Made by a program: the position numbers and the translations under genes. A stretch of DNA of 60,246 nt from Saccoglossus kowalevskii (Eukaryota > Hemichordata > Enteropneusta > Harrimaniidae): contig NW_003135835.1 in NCBI RefSeq assembly GCF_000003605.2, positions 275,829-336,074 of the forward strand, written 5' to 3'. A model generated the notes under the pieces. It made no database searches and was not told the DNA's origin. It saw nothing but the letters and a program-made list of their open reading frames with translations. Below, in pieces: positions 13,322-25,153 of the stretch; position 1 is the first letter of the stretch, and every line of letters starts with the position of its first letter.

Positions 13322-14872
13322 ATATTTCAGCAGTTCTGTTCTGGTTTACGTTCGTCTCTTATAAGCAGGTATTTATGTCTGGCTTGTATTGAGAAAAAAA
13401 GCTTATTATCGATAAAAGGTCACTCCGATCGAATATTGGTGTCGATGTAGGGTTTTTTGAAATTATTGAAATAAATTTGTCATTTAGAACTCCAAAGGTT
13501 ATGGGTAGATTTTTCATCAAATCATGGGGTTTCCATTTTGGTTTAGATGTGAACCTAGTTGTAATGAAAACTGCAATTTAATTTCGAATTTATATTTGTG
13601 TTCAAACAAAATAATGAATGAATGAATTCTTGTGACAATGTAAACATGTTACCCACAGGTAAACACAGGTAAAAATATAGGATTGGTTGCGATACAACAG
13701 ACATGTTTTGAAGTTTTTTTTTTCTGTTCGTTATGGATGAATTGCCTTTACATTTTTAGAATGGATTGCCCTTGCTAAATATGCAGATCGCGTTGCAACG
13801 GAAACAAACGGGAGTATTTTTTTATTTATAAATAAAAAATGATAATTTTTTATGAGACTTTTTGAAGGGGTTGCCCTTGAAACAAGTGCCATCGGTAAGC
13901 CGTTAGATTTAAATATTTTTTTCATTACTCTTCAAGATAATGACAAATTCTTTTGATTTTAGAGGAAGGCGCATAACGATTATAAAGATATCTGCTTTGA
14001 GTTGCTGTGGAAATAGTACATTCATAACGGATTCTTTTCATTGGTATTGCTAATTTGTTGAGTATGTAATCTACTCAAATACTCAAAACTATGTTTAAAA
14101 AAATAAAATGCAAAATATATATTTTGGTATATAAAGATATACAATAGAGCAGATGTTCTATTGAGAATAAAATATTGGGGTTCTTGGAGTACAGTCTAGT
14201 TTGCTTTGACATTGACATTGCAATACATAAACATTAGAATTCGTAGAATCATTAATGTGTTTTTGTCAAAAAGCGAGACAATGTAAATGATATTGCAGAT
14301 ACAATGTTGTCCGTATGTATACTCCCTATACTTCTTAGTCGTCCTCATTTGACATAACACTACTTGCATGCCTAATTCAAGTCATCTAGGTCAAGTACAC
14401 TAGTTGCATTAACATTCCACCCATGTTACATTCGGGATATGGGGTAGATGTCCTACCAGTCTCACTCAACACAAGCCTACATGTAAACTTACCTCCGAGG
14501 AGTAAGGTAGCATAGTGCATTTATGTGCAGAGATGAATGAGTACAGCGATTATCACTGCAATCAGAAATAGTTAAATCGAAAATGGAACTGTGTATCCTT
14601 CTCTTGATCATTACTATTGGATTGGGCATATCCTGTTTCCCACGTGGAACCCCCAAAGTCGTATGGCTCGGTGATCAAATACAGTTCTCCCATTTGTTGT
14701 GTGTTAGTGGACATATATTGTCTCATAATTTAAACAATGATATCAACATTTTCGTTTACATGAATGAGTTAACTAATCGAATTGTGACAAATTCTATGTA
14801 ATACGCACTCAAGCATAATGATTTTAATTTCAATATGCGACAGCAATTGCAATTTCTTGTTAATTAGGCGCC
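13322..14872. other. Spacer upstream of the MATE duplicate
   Basis: No gene recognised. A 72-codon frame at 14583-14801 starts with a signal-peptide-like stretch (MELCILLLIITIGLGISC) but has no donor or homology, and MATE proteins carry no such peptide. The promoter and 5' UTR of the duplicated MATE gene should lie here. Confidence 0.5.
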
Positions 14873-17800
14873 ATGGTTACAGGACAGTCCGATAGTGTAT
14901 TTGGCGGAAGACTATTCAATGAATTGGGAGAATTACTTAAACATACTTGTCTAATGGTAAGTTAAAGAATAACTGATGTTGGGTATTGTTCAAGCAAGAT
15001 TTGCAAACACAGACAATATCGACAAATATATGTTGCCACTTTACCATCGTTTAAAGCTACAGCTGTCAACATCTTCACACAGTGTATGAAATGTTTTCGT
15101 CCCAAAAAGATGTTTTTTTTGTCCTGAATTCAGTGTATTAAATTGAGATAATACCTTATCTTTATCTATATAGTTTGTTAAAATGACTGAATTATATGTC
15201 CGTTTACGTTGTTTTGGAAATATTATGCTATATAACAAATTATATATTATGTTTATATTAATTTATAGTACAGTTTGCAGTGTTAATATTGCCGGCCCTC
15301 GTAATCATTATTTGTGGACATATAGGGAAAGAAGAATTAGACGGCTCGACACTGGGTTTTGCCGTGAGTACCACAATATTATAATATCTTAGTTTACATG
15401 TGGTTGTTGAGGTAATATTTATAATTGTGAAGGTTATGGTCGTTCTCAGTTGTTTTGCCCTTTAGGTTTAGCCATTGGATATGGTTTGTCAAGTGCCAGT
15501 AGTACACTATTATCGCAAGTACGTTTCAAAAATATCTTGCATCTGGATATGTATTTCGCGATTGTTTAATTGGGAGAATTACAGTTGATCAAAACACAGT
15601 TGAAAAAAACAACAACAAACAAGCGAATGATTTTAGATTCACAGATTCGCCCCATACAATTATTTTATTTTTTAGACTACAGAACAATCGAGTGATAAGA
15701 CTGATTTAATACTTGTTATCAGTTAACTATCTTTTGTTGTACCATCAAATGATGCAACGATACAGAACTGCACTTTATATAACAATTATTACGCACATTA
15801 TGATGTATTGTTTCAGTAGCGTTGTTATAGCTAACATTTATTATAATATATGTTAGTAGTTGGAAATTCCAATACACTTTGTACATACTAGTTGTGTAGT
15901 TAAACTTTTCACGAAAACCAACATGACAGTTTTCGTTAGAATAAATAATGAGGCACATGTTTTAAAACAAATACTGCTATGCCTCTTGAAATAGAATTTA
16001 TAATTCATGACCCATTCATCTAGATATATATATAATTAAACATGATCGAACGTTTTGATGCCTGTCTAATTTGGTTTGTTGATAGAAATATAGCTTATGT
16101 ATGAATTACGTGATTAGCAGAAGGTATATCATTGTTTTATTTCATATTACACAAAATAATAGTGAAAACAGATTATTTGCTATTTTGTCTTTTATTTGTC
16201 TTCAATTTTGGCTGAAAGAAGCTGAATAAAGATACAAACTACGTATTGTGATCAGCAAGTCATGTATGAACAATAACTTTAATAAATGTGATTTTACTCG
16301 TAGAATATTTTATTTTTCTATCGAAAACGAAAAGTTTATTTCAGCGTTCTGAGTAAATATGTCGAAGGACAAACATTTTTAGTAACCACTAATTCATTTA
16401 CATTGTGTGTAACCTAAAGACGTGTGGATGTGGAAATTATTTACAAGTTGGTATAGTATGAGACTTTGTAAAGAGATACATCATTGTTTTGGTAATAAAC
16501 GCTGTAAGTGAAATAAGGTTTGACCATCCCGTTTTATAGGTTAGGTGGCTTATATTGCAAGATTTCATGCTTTTCACTTCCGGTAAGATACTCTCCTGAG
16601 TGATTCTCTTGAATATATTTCAAAACTTATATAAATAAGTTTCTACTCGCCAACATGTGCATCCATATATATGAATGCATTCAAATATATTTGCTATTTT
16701 ACTATATGATAATATACACTAGATTTCTATTATGTACTCCGAGTTTCTTCATCAGCTTTACGTTGGTGACATACCTACAAAGCCAGAGTATTGTCAATCC
16801 AATAGTCAGTCATTACTCACGTTGCTGCAGTAGTCTGTCAAGCTGGCACAAGCTACTTACTGGTATTGCAATTTTCGCTTGGATTTAGATAAATTTAGTT
16901 TTCATTTGGAAGCGAGTACATACTGCACTCGGTCATTATATCAGTTAAATGGTTGTCTATCTCTATCGACGCTGACAAAACATGATTCACGTTCTTTGTC
17001 TGGTTATTTTGTTTGTTACAGTGGGGCTATTTGGTCACAAGTTGTAACCTATTGGTTTTTGGCTGGTGTGCTTGTCATCTATATAGAAGTAGCACCTATA
17101 TAAGAACAAAAGTGGGGAGGTAAGTTGTTTCTTTATCTTATATACTTATGCACTGTGACGTATGGCTTTACTGAATATTTATTACATATATGAGGTGGAC
17201 ACACACACAAATAAAAAACTTCCAGGCAGATAAAATATACGATGTTGTTAAAGGATTAACTACTTCGTAGGCAGAATGCTATATATGCACATGAAGCCCT
17301 CCTGTGATAAACTATCAATATTCTTTGGTATGAAATCATTATCTAGTCGCTTTCTTGAATAATTCACGTCCAATTATATATGATATTCTGCCACTATATT
17401 TGTGATTTGTGACCCGTGGAATGCAAAATCAAGAACCACATGTAACTGAGACATTAAGACAACAAGGAAATGGCCTTTCAACTACAGAGAAAGATGTGAT
17501 TTAAATGGTTTACGTACTTTAAAATATACTGATTGGCGCCTTGTCTTCATAACCGAATCTAACGCAAACAGGTTAGCATACTACTCTATATACGATTAGT
17601 CAATATGCCATTAATAATATTACAACCAAATATATCAACAAGACAGAAATTCTGAGAGGAAGTTCGTTTTATCATAATATTAAATTCATATTCATATGTA
17701 AGACATGAACAAGCTATCTAATGAATGTATAATCCATTTATTGGAATAATATGTAGAAGTATTATAACATCAGTCAATATTAATAATTTTGAAAGCGTGA

Positions 17801-20800
17801 GAACAAAAAATGTCATATCTTAGTAGAAACACTTAACCAAGAAAGTTGTGACGAGCGGGAAGTGTGCGGGAGGCGATAATTTCAATATTGCTGTTTTTTT
17901 TAATTTGTTGTCAAAACATGAACATGTTTTTTATTCCGAGTTGCAATGTAATTAAACTGTATCGCTTGATGGGTGCTATCTATGTTGGTGAGGATGGAAC
18001 TGTCGGATATATGTGTTACATACAATGTAATGTTGGGCAATCGGTATAATGTATATAACTCACAAAGCTCTTCCTATGTCTGAAATATGAACTGTAGCGC
18101 AAACAGAAATTTCTGAACTTATTTGGCCGTTATTTACCACGGTTTGATATAGTCCCGATTAGTTCTAAGATTAATAATATTGTTATTAGCAGGTCTCGAA
18201 ATATTGCGCAGAACTTCATATCCAAGCTGTGTGTTCTGCCATGTCCTAGTCATGCCATCCATGAATCTACCCAACAAAAATTCTCTCACAATAGTCCTGC
18301 TATACAAATTAGCTGTCTTGAAAGTAGCTCTGAATTAAAACACAATTGGCAGTAGGATAATTTATTTACGATCCGGGTCGAGCAAATTGTTTCATATTTA
18401 TTAGTTGGACATCAGTTTCCTATCAATTTCGCGCGATAAATCATAGAAAGACAATTGGGGAGTTTATATCTCTTCCACCAATTCAATCAGTGAGTGTCTC
18501 GGTGCGCAATTGCCTTGTGAATTATGATTAATTGCACGAAGTTGACTGGAATCTGATATCTTCAGGACTCAACATCAACATTTTTCACATGGCTAAAATT
18601 ACAGGATATCAAAAGAACATTGTTATGAACATCAGTATAAACATTTGACCTTTCATCCAACATTACCCTGCTTTTTATTAGAAAAACTACATTACTTATA
18701 AATATTTAGGGACATTACAAAGGAATATGCTAATCCACATATTGAGTTACAAAATCTACACATCCTGGTTATTTTCCTGAATTAAAACAATGCCTTAAAA
18801 TCTGAGGCACATTCCAGTACTATGATACACAATTTCAAATAAAAAAATGCTCATATCACTACATATTCGTTAATGAAGTTGGTTCAAATATGTTCCTGAA
18901 ATGTTAATACATGTCGAGATGATCAATACCTACAATATACAGATACATACACATGCACATAGATATAACATGCGAGTTATTCAATACTGAACAATTTCCA
19001 AATTTAAGTTTGTGTTTTTATTCAACAGGTTGGACAGTAGAAGGTCTATACGATTGGAACGAAATTGTACATTTGGGGATCCCAAGCATAATATTTACGA
19101 CTATGGAATGGAGTTGTTTTGATATTCCATATATCATAGGTATAGGTATATATTTGACTAGTTCAAGTTTGAAAAATGCATTGAACATGGATTACAATGC
19201 ATTTTGGAAATTGTCAGAAATATAGTACGTGAATAATAATAAAATATGTGACAAATAAATAAATGTTATACTATCAAATATTGAAACTGACTAAATAATG
19301 AATGGAGTACACAAACATATCACAACAGGATATATGAGAGAAGTTTGTGATTGATTTGTTTACAGCTAACAATTTTTTTACTAATCGCGATATATATTTC
19401 TTTTGTTTTTGCAGTGATTTCCGCCACCATCATTGTGATTATTGTAGTGTGTATGCGCAACATTTTACCACTGCTTTTTACTAGTGACAAGTGAGTTGAA
19501 ATTTGAACTTGATGAACCATTTAGATGTTCTCATGACGTGACCAACCAGAATGAGTTCTTTTAATAATGGCGACCAGCGATGGCATTGCATGATAAACAT
19601 TGACTTTGCTGTATTTATTGACGTTTCAACAACTGCGTTGTCGACAAGATTATATATATATCGCAATCTATATATAATCAATGAAATGTTAAAATTGAAA
19701 GTACAAACGTAAATGTCATTGATGTTTTTAAGTTTAAGATCCGGTCGTGTGAAAACAAGTACATCTATGTATTGCTGTCATTTTGTAGATGTACTGTCAA
19801 TGGAAGGCCGCAAAATGTTCTATGTCACTAGAAAATAATGGTTTGGTAAAAATGGTCTATTTTTCCGAAATGTAATAAAACTGTGTGAAGAAAATATTGC
19901 CAAACACTGAATTCTCATATGAAACAAGTATTTATTTTTTACATTTGTTGATTAAATGTTCTTTTGAATCTACACGTAATCCATATTAACCACGCACTGG
20001 GCACTATATAATTCATCGAGCTGTTAATTGACAATAAATCACATTTCCGTGGCCTTAAAATAATGCGATGTAGTGTGTGGCAGAAATGACTGATCAAAAA
20101 TCATAGTACTACAAAATGTTTTTTTTTAAAAGAGAATAACCTATGAACGATAAATTATAAAACGTGGCTAGATGACGGATTCGAGAATTTTCCAAAAAAA
20201 AATATAATGTCAATTCTGAGACTTAACTGTATTTGAAAAATATACAAATAATATACATGTTATGTTTTTGTTTATTTTGTTGTGTATTGGTCGTAATGGG
20301 GATTGTTATTTTTTATTGCACCTTATTTTGGCACCAACATTAGACGCTAGTCACGTATTTTGTCATATAAATAAAACACGGCGTTTTTTAAGAGACAGAT
20401 ACATAAACATAATTAGATGTACGTCGGCATTATGGTGGGCAGTTTAACCAATTAAAATTTAGCTATATTTATGTAACACGATGTTGTATTGTAACTGAAC
20501 GCATGTACATGTATTGATTACTAGTATGTATGTAGGTTTTGTCATCAAAGCAGCATGTGATGGTCAAAATAAGAGAATCGAACAAGTCTTTTATTAATCA
20601 ATGTACTGAAAAACCATTGAAACCGTTAATTTGTTGAAGTGTTTTTTAATGTTGTTACAACTTATCGTGTAAAAAGTGATATCTGTTGCCAATTGCAAAT
20701 GTATATGATAATATTATAGTGCTACAGTTGTAGAACGATCTGCATACCTCGTAAACAATATACATTACATTACATTTGCTGTGTGTACATTTCATGGGAC

Positions 20801-22912
20801 CAATTTTGATAACTATGGATGTTTGTTTATTATCATAGGTATATTGTTCAGTTGTCTTCATCAACCTTACCAGTTTTAGTATTGCTCATTCCTTACAGCA
20901 ACGCAGTAATATTTATATATGAAATTACCGTCGCTGATTTTGATATAATGTTTCTCTCGGCATTTATGAATCCATAAATTTGGGTGTATAAAGTAGGATA
21001 TATACACCTCTCACATAAACAATTATTTCAACGGACAGTAGCAATTTACAGTTTTATAGTATACTACCTTATTGGTTTACCAACTGTTTTTTTCTTAATA
21101 TTCGTTGTTAAAACTAGAATGGTTGTTAAGTTTTCCGAATTTAATACATTACTTTTAATATCGTTAATTAAGTACACTGCTAATTCTGCTGGATTAATGA
21201 TATATTTGTTTATAGCATGCATATCATGGCAGTTCCATGTGACATATATTTTTAACACATATACACAATTAATGCATCTGTTTGTACATTAACTTCAAAC
21301 GCCGCTCCACTCATATAGCCAGCTGTACTTCACATGGTATCAAATGATCACAGATATTAGGGTTGCTATGTTTGTTATCTCGGACCCCTTCCACTTTATT
21401 TTCTGTCCCGGGGAGTTTGGAAACCTTGCTATGATGTATTCATAATGCAAGGGATGCAACAATTTAAAGAGCCATCCTCGTGCCAGGGAGCTGTATATAA
21501 TCGCTTCATTGACGGATAATCTAATATCTCATTTAGACAATACACTTTCATTACCTGGTAAAATAGATGTCCACTAACATTAACGAACAGAACTGTGTTA
21601 TATGATGAGTGACAAGTGACAAGTCACTCAGTTCTATATCCACAATATATCGTTTTATTCACCCTTCACTGTGTTCAGCTTATTCACATGAATCACATTA
21701 AATCCGTCATGTGGTCTTTAATTACATTGACAATCACAATCGCAATCACTTAAAACTGTGACGCAAAATAAAACAATAACATATTATTCTGAATAGGATA
21801 GTGCGGTAAAACGCCATCATCGACTAATACAAGTGCGAACGAATTAGGGTCATAGGCCAGACCAACACAACACGACCATTTTATACCAGTCGGGCTCACG
21901 ATCAGGAAACTCTCGATTTTTCTTGCAAAAGACTTCAAAATTACACAAAATCATATCGACTAAAATCGATGAATGTTCATGAAACTATAAAATCATACCT
22001 CGTTTCCGGGTTACAGCTAATAGTCATGAAACACTAAGGAAAAAGTAGACGCACATTACAACTGCGTCATAACTATTTAATCTTCGCTGAAGACCTTTAA
22101 CCCCAGAGTACGCTATACACCAAAAAGTAAAACAGCACTTAAACAGCGCCAAATCGCAAAACGAATAGATCTCACTCCTCAAGAGTTACAGTAACAAATA
22201 GCGACTATATACAATATACTTATACTAATATCGACTATAATTTGTATAAGAACTAAAATATTATTAATCAATCAGATTTTGTGAGGGCTCTCGTGGTATA
22301 TGCAAGAAAGTATTTTACCACGTCATAATCAACATGTTCATATTTTTTAGGCTACTGGATTGGTATATTGTTAGCAGCAGTGTGTCAGAGTATCTTCTAT
22401 GATATTGCAATCACGAGGATCGATTGGGTACAAGAGGCAGAAAAGGTGATTTCCAATTATAATTTAGGTTGTAGTTGTGACATTACATGTAACATTCATT
22501 AAATGAAAGTTGATATATTGGATTTTGGTAAACTTTCCCACGAGATAACAACCTAAATAATACATTTTCCTTCCTTTGCCAGGCTCACATGCGTGCTTGC
22601 ATCAATATACAGGGCAAGTATACATCTTTAACCATCTCCGATGACGATTTTGCGGAAGACTGTGAAATAGAAAACCTTAATTCAGATGAGAGTACTTCGC
22701 TCTGTATGAAAAAGATTGGCTCAACAAAATCATTTTCTACAAATGAACGACCAGCTATCAAATCAATAATAATGAAACGAATTGCGGTCCTTGTTTGTAT
22801 GATTATGGTTCTTATAGTCGGTGTCTAGATTGAAAGTTCGATGACGTCAAGGGTAAGGGAATTTATGAACGAGGAACTTCAAGTGGACTTGAATTCTACA
22901 TCTATAGACTGA
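14873..22912 (+). pseudogene. Decayed tandem duplicate of the MATE transporter gene
   Basis: The 5' part is intact: exon 14873-14956 (starts MVTGQSDSVFGG), 15274-15363 (contains ICGHIGKEELDG) and 15450-15518. Decay then follows. Exon 16420 keeps 13 codons, hits TGA at 16459 and lacks its last two-thirds. Exon 16540-16582 is kept. Exon 16742-16888 has lost its acceptor (CG for AG), carries a 4-nt insertion near 16804 and has donor AT for GT. Exon 17022-17119 has stop TAA at 17101. Exon 19029-19139 is kept, but the next two exons of copy 1 (4279-4346, 5283-5391) are deleted. Exons 19415-19490 and 20839-20905 are kept. Exon 21029 lacks its acceptor and first 13 codons and has a changed donor. 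Exon 22351-22445 is kept. The last exon, from 22583, stops early at 22826-22828, before the usual stop at 22910. It cannot encode a full transporter. Confidence 0.9.
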
Positions 22913-24920
22913 CAGTGTAGTCAGACATGTACATCAAACTTAGATAGAGCCTCGAGAAGTTTAATCCAAGATAACCACCAATTATGACAGATTTATTTCC
23001 CACCTTGAAATCTTTTTTAAGATTTTTATAATTAAACATGAAGTGTGATCCATAAAATTTAATTTATATTACAAAAACACTGTTTTGAAATAAAACATTT
23101 AAGGTAGAGATTCAATTTATTAGTGAATTTCAATTAAAAATAGTTTTTTTTCGCTATTGATATTGATTTTTTCTGTGACAATTTGACCGTTAAAATTGCT
23201 GGTTATTTTCTTGGTAAAACTAAAAAAAACACTCACACGTGGCAATGTTTATGTTCAATTGCCTAATTTGCCTGAGTAAGCAAATCACAGGACTTTTGAT
23301 TGACAATATGCAAATCGAGATTGTACGTGTCATAGTTCATTAAATCAAGCGCATGTGCAATTATTCTCAAATCAGTTCTCGCTCGCTCGCTAGCAAGGCA
23401 AACATTATATTTCCACGGCGTTTTCCCCTATTTTTTATCATTAAATTATGCGTTGTGTGAGAAGAAAGAGAGGTAGAAAGAAGATTCAGAAGAAGCAAAA
23501 ACTACACTGAAGGCATCAGACCGTGGATCATTTTATGACTAGTACAACGATAAAGTTGGCATCCAAAATTTCGACTTCACTAAAAAGTGAAGACTCATTC
23601 TTATTCGGAAAGTTCGGCTAGTTTTGGTTTCCCGCCGAACGAAAAACAAAATCGACGTGAACGTCCAAACGTGACTTACCTTGAAGGTGTGAATCCGAGT
23701 TACTGATTGACTGAGAGATTTTATTATTTTTATTTTTTATGGTAACGAAAGTATATTCTAAACGATGTTTCAAATAAAACATAAATAACATAACTGCATT
23801 GCGTAGCAGCAAATGATCGTGGTTTCATAATTGTTGATTATTACTATAGTAGTAGTGATAATAATAATGTACAAACAATATTCGTTGAATTGTTATGAAA
23901 ACTGTTATGAAATGCAAATAAAATTCAACTTAGTTTCATCATAAGCGAACGATTCCGGTCGCAGATAAACGCTCGATGCTGTACGTTATCCGCCATGTTT
24001 GTTCTCTTGCATAAGTTCACTTAATCGCTAATTAACCAATAAAAAGCTGAATATAGGACATACCTGTACTATTGATGCAGGCATTTATTCTGCGCATATA
24101 TAGACAAAGAATATTTTCTTTCAAATGCTTGGTTGGGGAAATTGTCTGCCATATTGAATAATGTATGAGATTACTTTTCGGGACACTCAAATCTACTATT
24201 CATGACCAAAAAATAAGCTGCACGCTTGTGGTAATGTTGGTGTGAGTTTTGATAGGTAGATGTGAAACTTGAATGCAGCTTGTTCGTCTTTACATGTTAT
24301 TTTCACGCGTATATGCCAAAGATATTTCCAAGCTACCTAGTAGTTTAACTATTTTTAGTTAAGTTCTGAATAAAGCTGAAAATCACTTACTTCAAATTAC
24401 ATTTTGCCATATGCATATGCACTTTGGGACAAATTATAGTTGCACGTTTACTTACACGCAAACATTTAAAAATGATAGTACAGAGAAGTTAAAGTACATA
24501 TTTGATTACCCTCTTCAAAAAGAAGAGTGAATCATTGTCAGAAATTATTACAACAACTAAATATGGCAATTCTAGCAAATTGAAATATATATTCAAAATC
24601 GTTTCATACTGCACCAGGTACCATTGAACTTTGCCAAACCCAGACCTAGCCCTCATTAAAAGCATATAGCATGCTCCATTTTTTTAGCAACCAATAGTGG
24701 ACATAGTGGCTGAACACATTCAGAGGTATACTTTTTTCTTGCATGACAGCAAATTCATCTTGTATCAGTTGGAAATATTGCCCTGTCAGACCTTGTTTTG
24801 ATAGATTAAAAAAAAGTTTTAACAAGGGATTATTGATGTAGAACAATGTTATTTATTTTAGTTTTATTTGGCCGGCCAGTGCGACGATCATGAAAATGTA
24901 AATTCACAGATACAGTTCCA
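15412..24920 (+). repeat. Tandem segmental duplication, copy 2
   Basis: Direct-repeat partner of 1-10920. Deletions relative to copy 1 remove the equivalents of about 1088-1745, 4160-5525 and 7345-7430. Insertions include about 17365-17830, 21587-22192 and a copy-specific tract at about 23105-24057. Homology ends near 24920, a little past GGCCGGCCAGTGCG. The unit continues left to at least 14873, because the gene's first exons are present there. Confidence 0.85.
21587..22192. mobile_element. 606-bp insertion specific to MATE copy 2, MITE-like
   Basis: Copy 1 reads straight through the site (near 8000-8010) while copy 2 has 606 extra bases. The ends show partial inverted similarity: ACTGT at 21592 and ACAGT at 22188, with a GAGTGA block further inside on both sides. 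Flanks resemble AACAGAA and AACAAATA, a possible imperfect 8-bp target duplication as hAT elements make. It encodes nothing I recognise. Element class is inference. Confidence 0.45.
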
Positions 24921-24966
24921 AGTAGATAACTAATAGCCATTGATAGTGCATGTATGTTGGCGGTAC
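22913..24966. other. 3' flank of the MATE pseudogene and copy-specific tract
   Basis: 22913-23105 and 24058-24920 align with the flank of copy 1. The tract at about 23105-24057 between them has no partner and no gene that I recognise; a short CTCGCT tandem lies near 23380. Confidence 0.5.
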
Positions 24967-25153
24967 CTGGGAGATGTTAAGAGAGCTATGGCAGTCAGTT
25001 TCCAAGATCGATTTCTTTTAGACATTGTGTCTTCATAACTACCAGGCTCTTGTACTAGTAATGGTGTGAGCACGACTAGTATAATTAGTATAATACCAAG
25101 ATACATGTATCCTCGGGGACAGACATCCGGGCATTTTCTACCGCCTGGCAACC
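24967..25153 (-). CDS. Possible exon of an unidentified type II membrane protein
   Basis: Reading leftwards, a T-rich tract ending in AG (25154-25155) opens a 187-nt frame that closes on a good donor (CCCAG followed by GTACCG, junction at 24966/24967). It encodes CPDVCPRG, then a hydrophobic segment (YLGIILIILVVLTPLLVQ), then a basic stem (MSKRNRSWK). That layout fits a type II membrane or Golgi protein. No in-frame ATG before the hydrophobic part, no homologue recognised, no partner exon established. It lies just beyond the duplicated block. Confidence 0.22.

Noticed and set aside
12485-13450. Long open frames across positions 12485-13450
   Set aside because: They cross 692 N bases; the real sequence on either side is short and has no signature.
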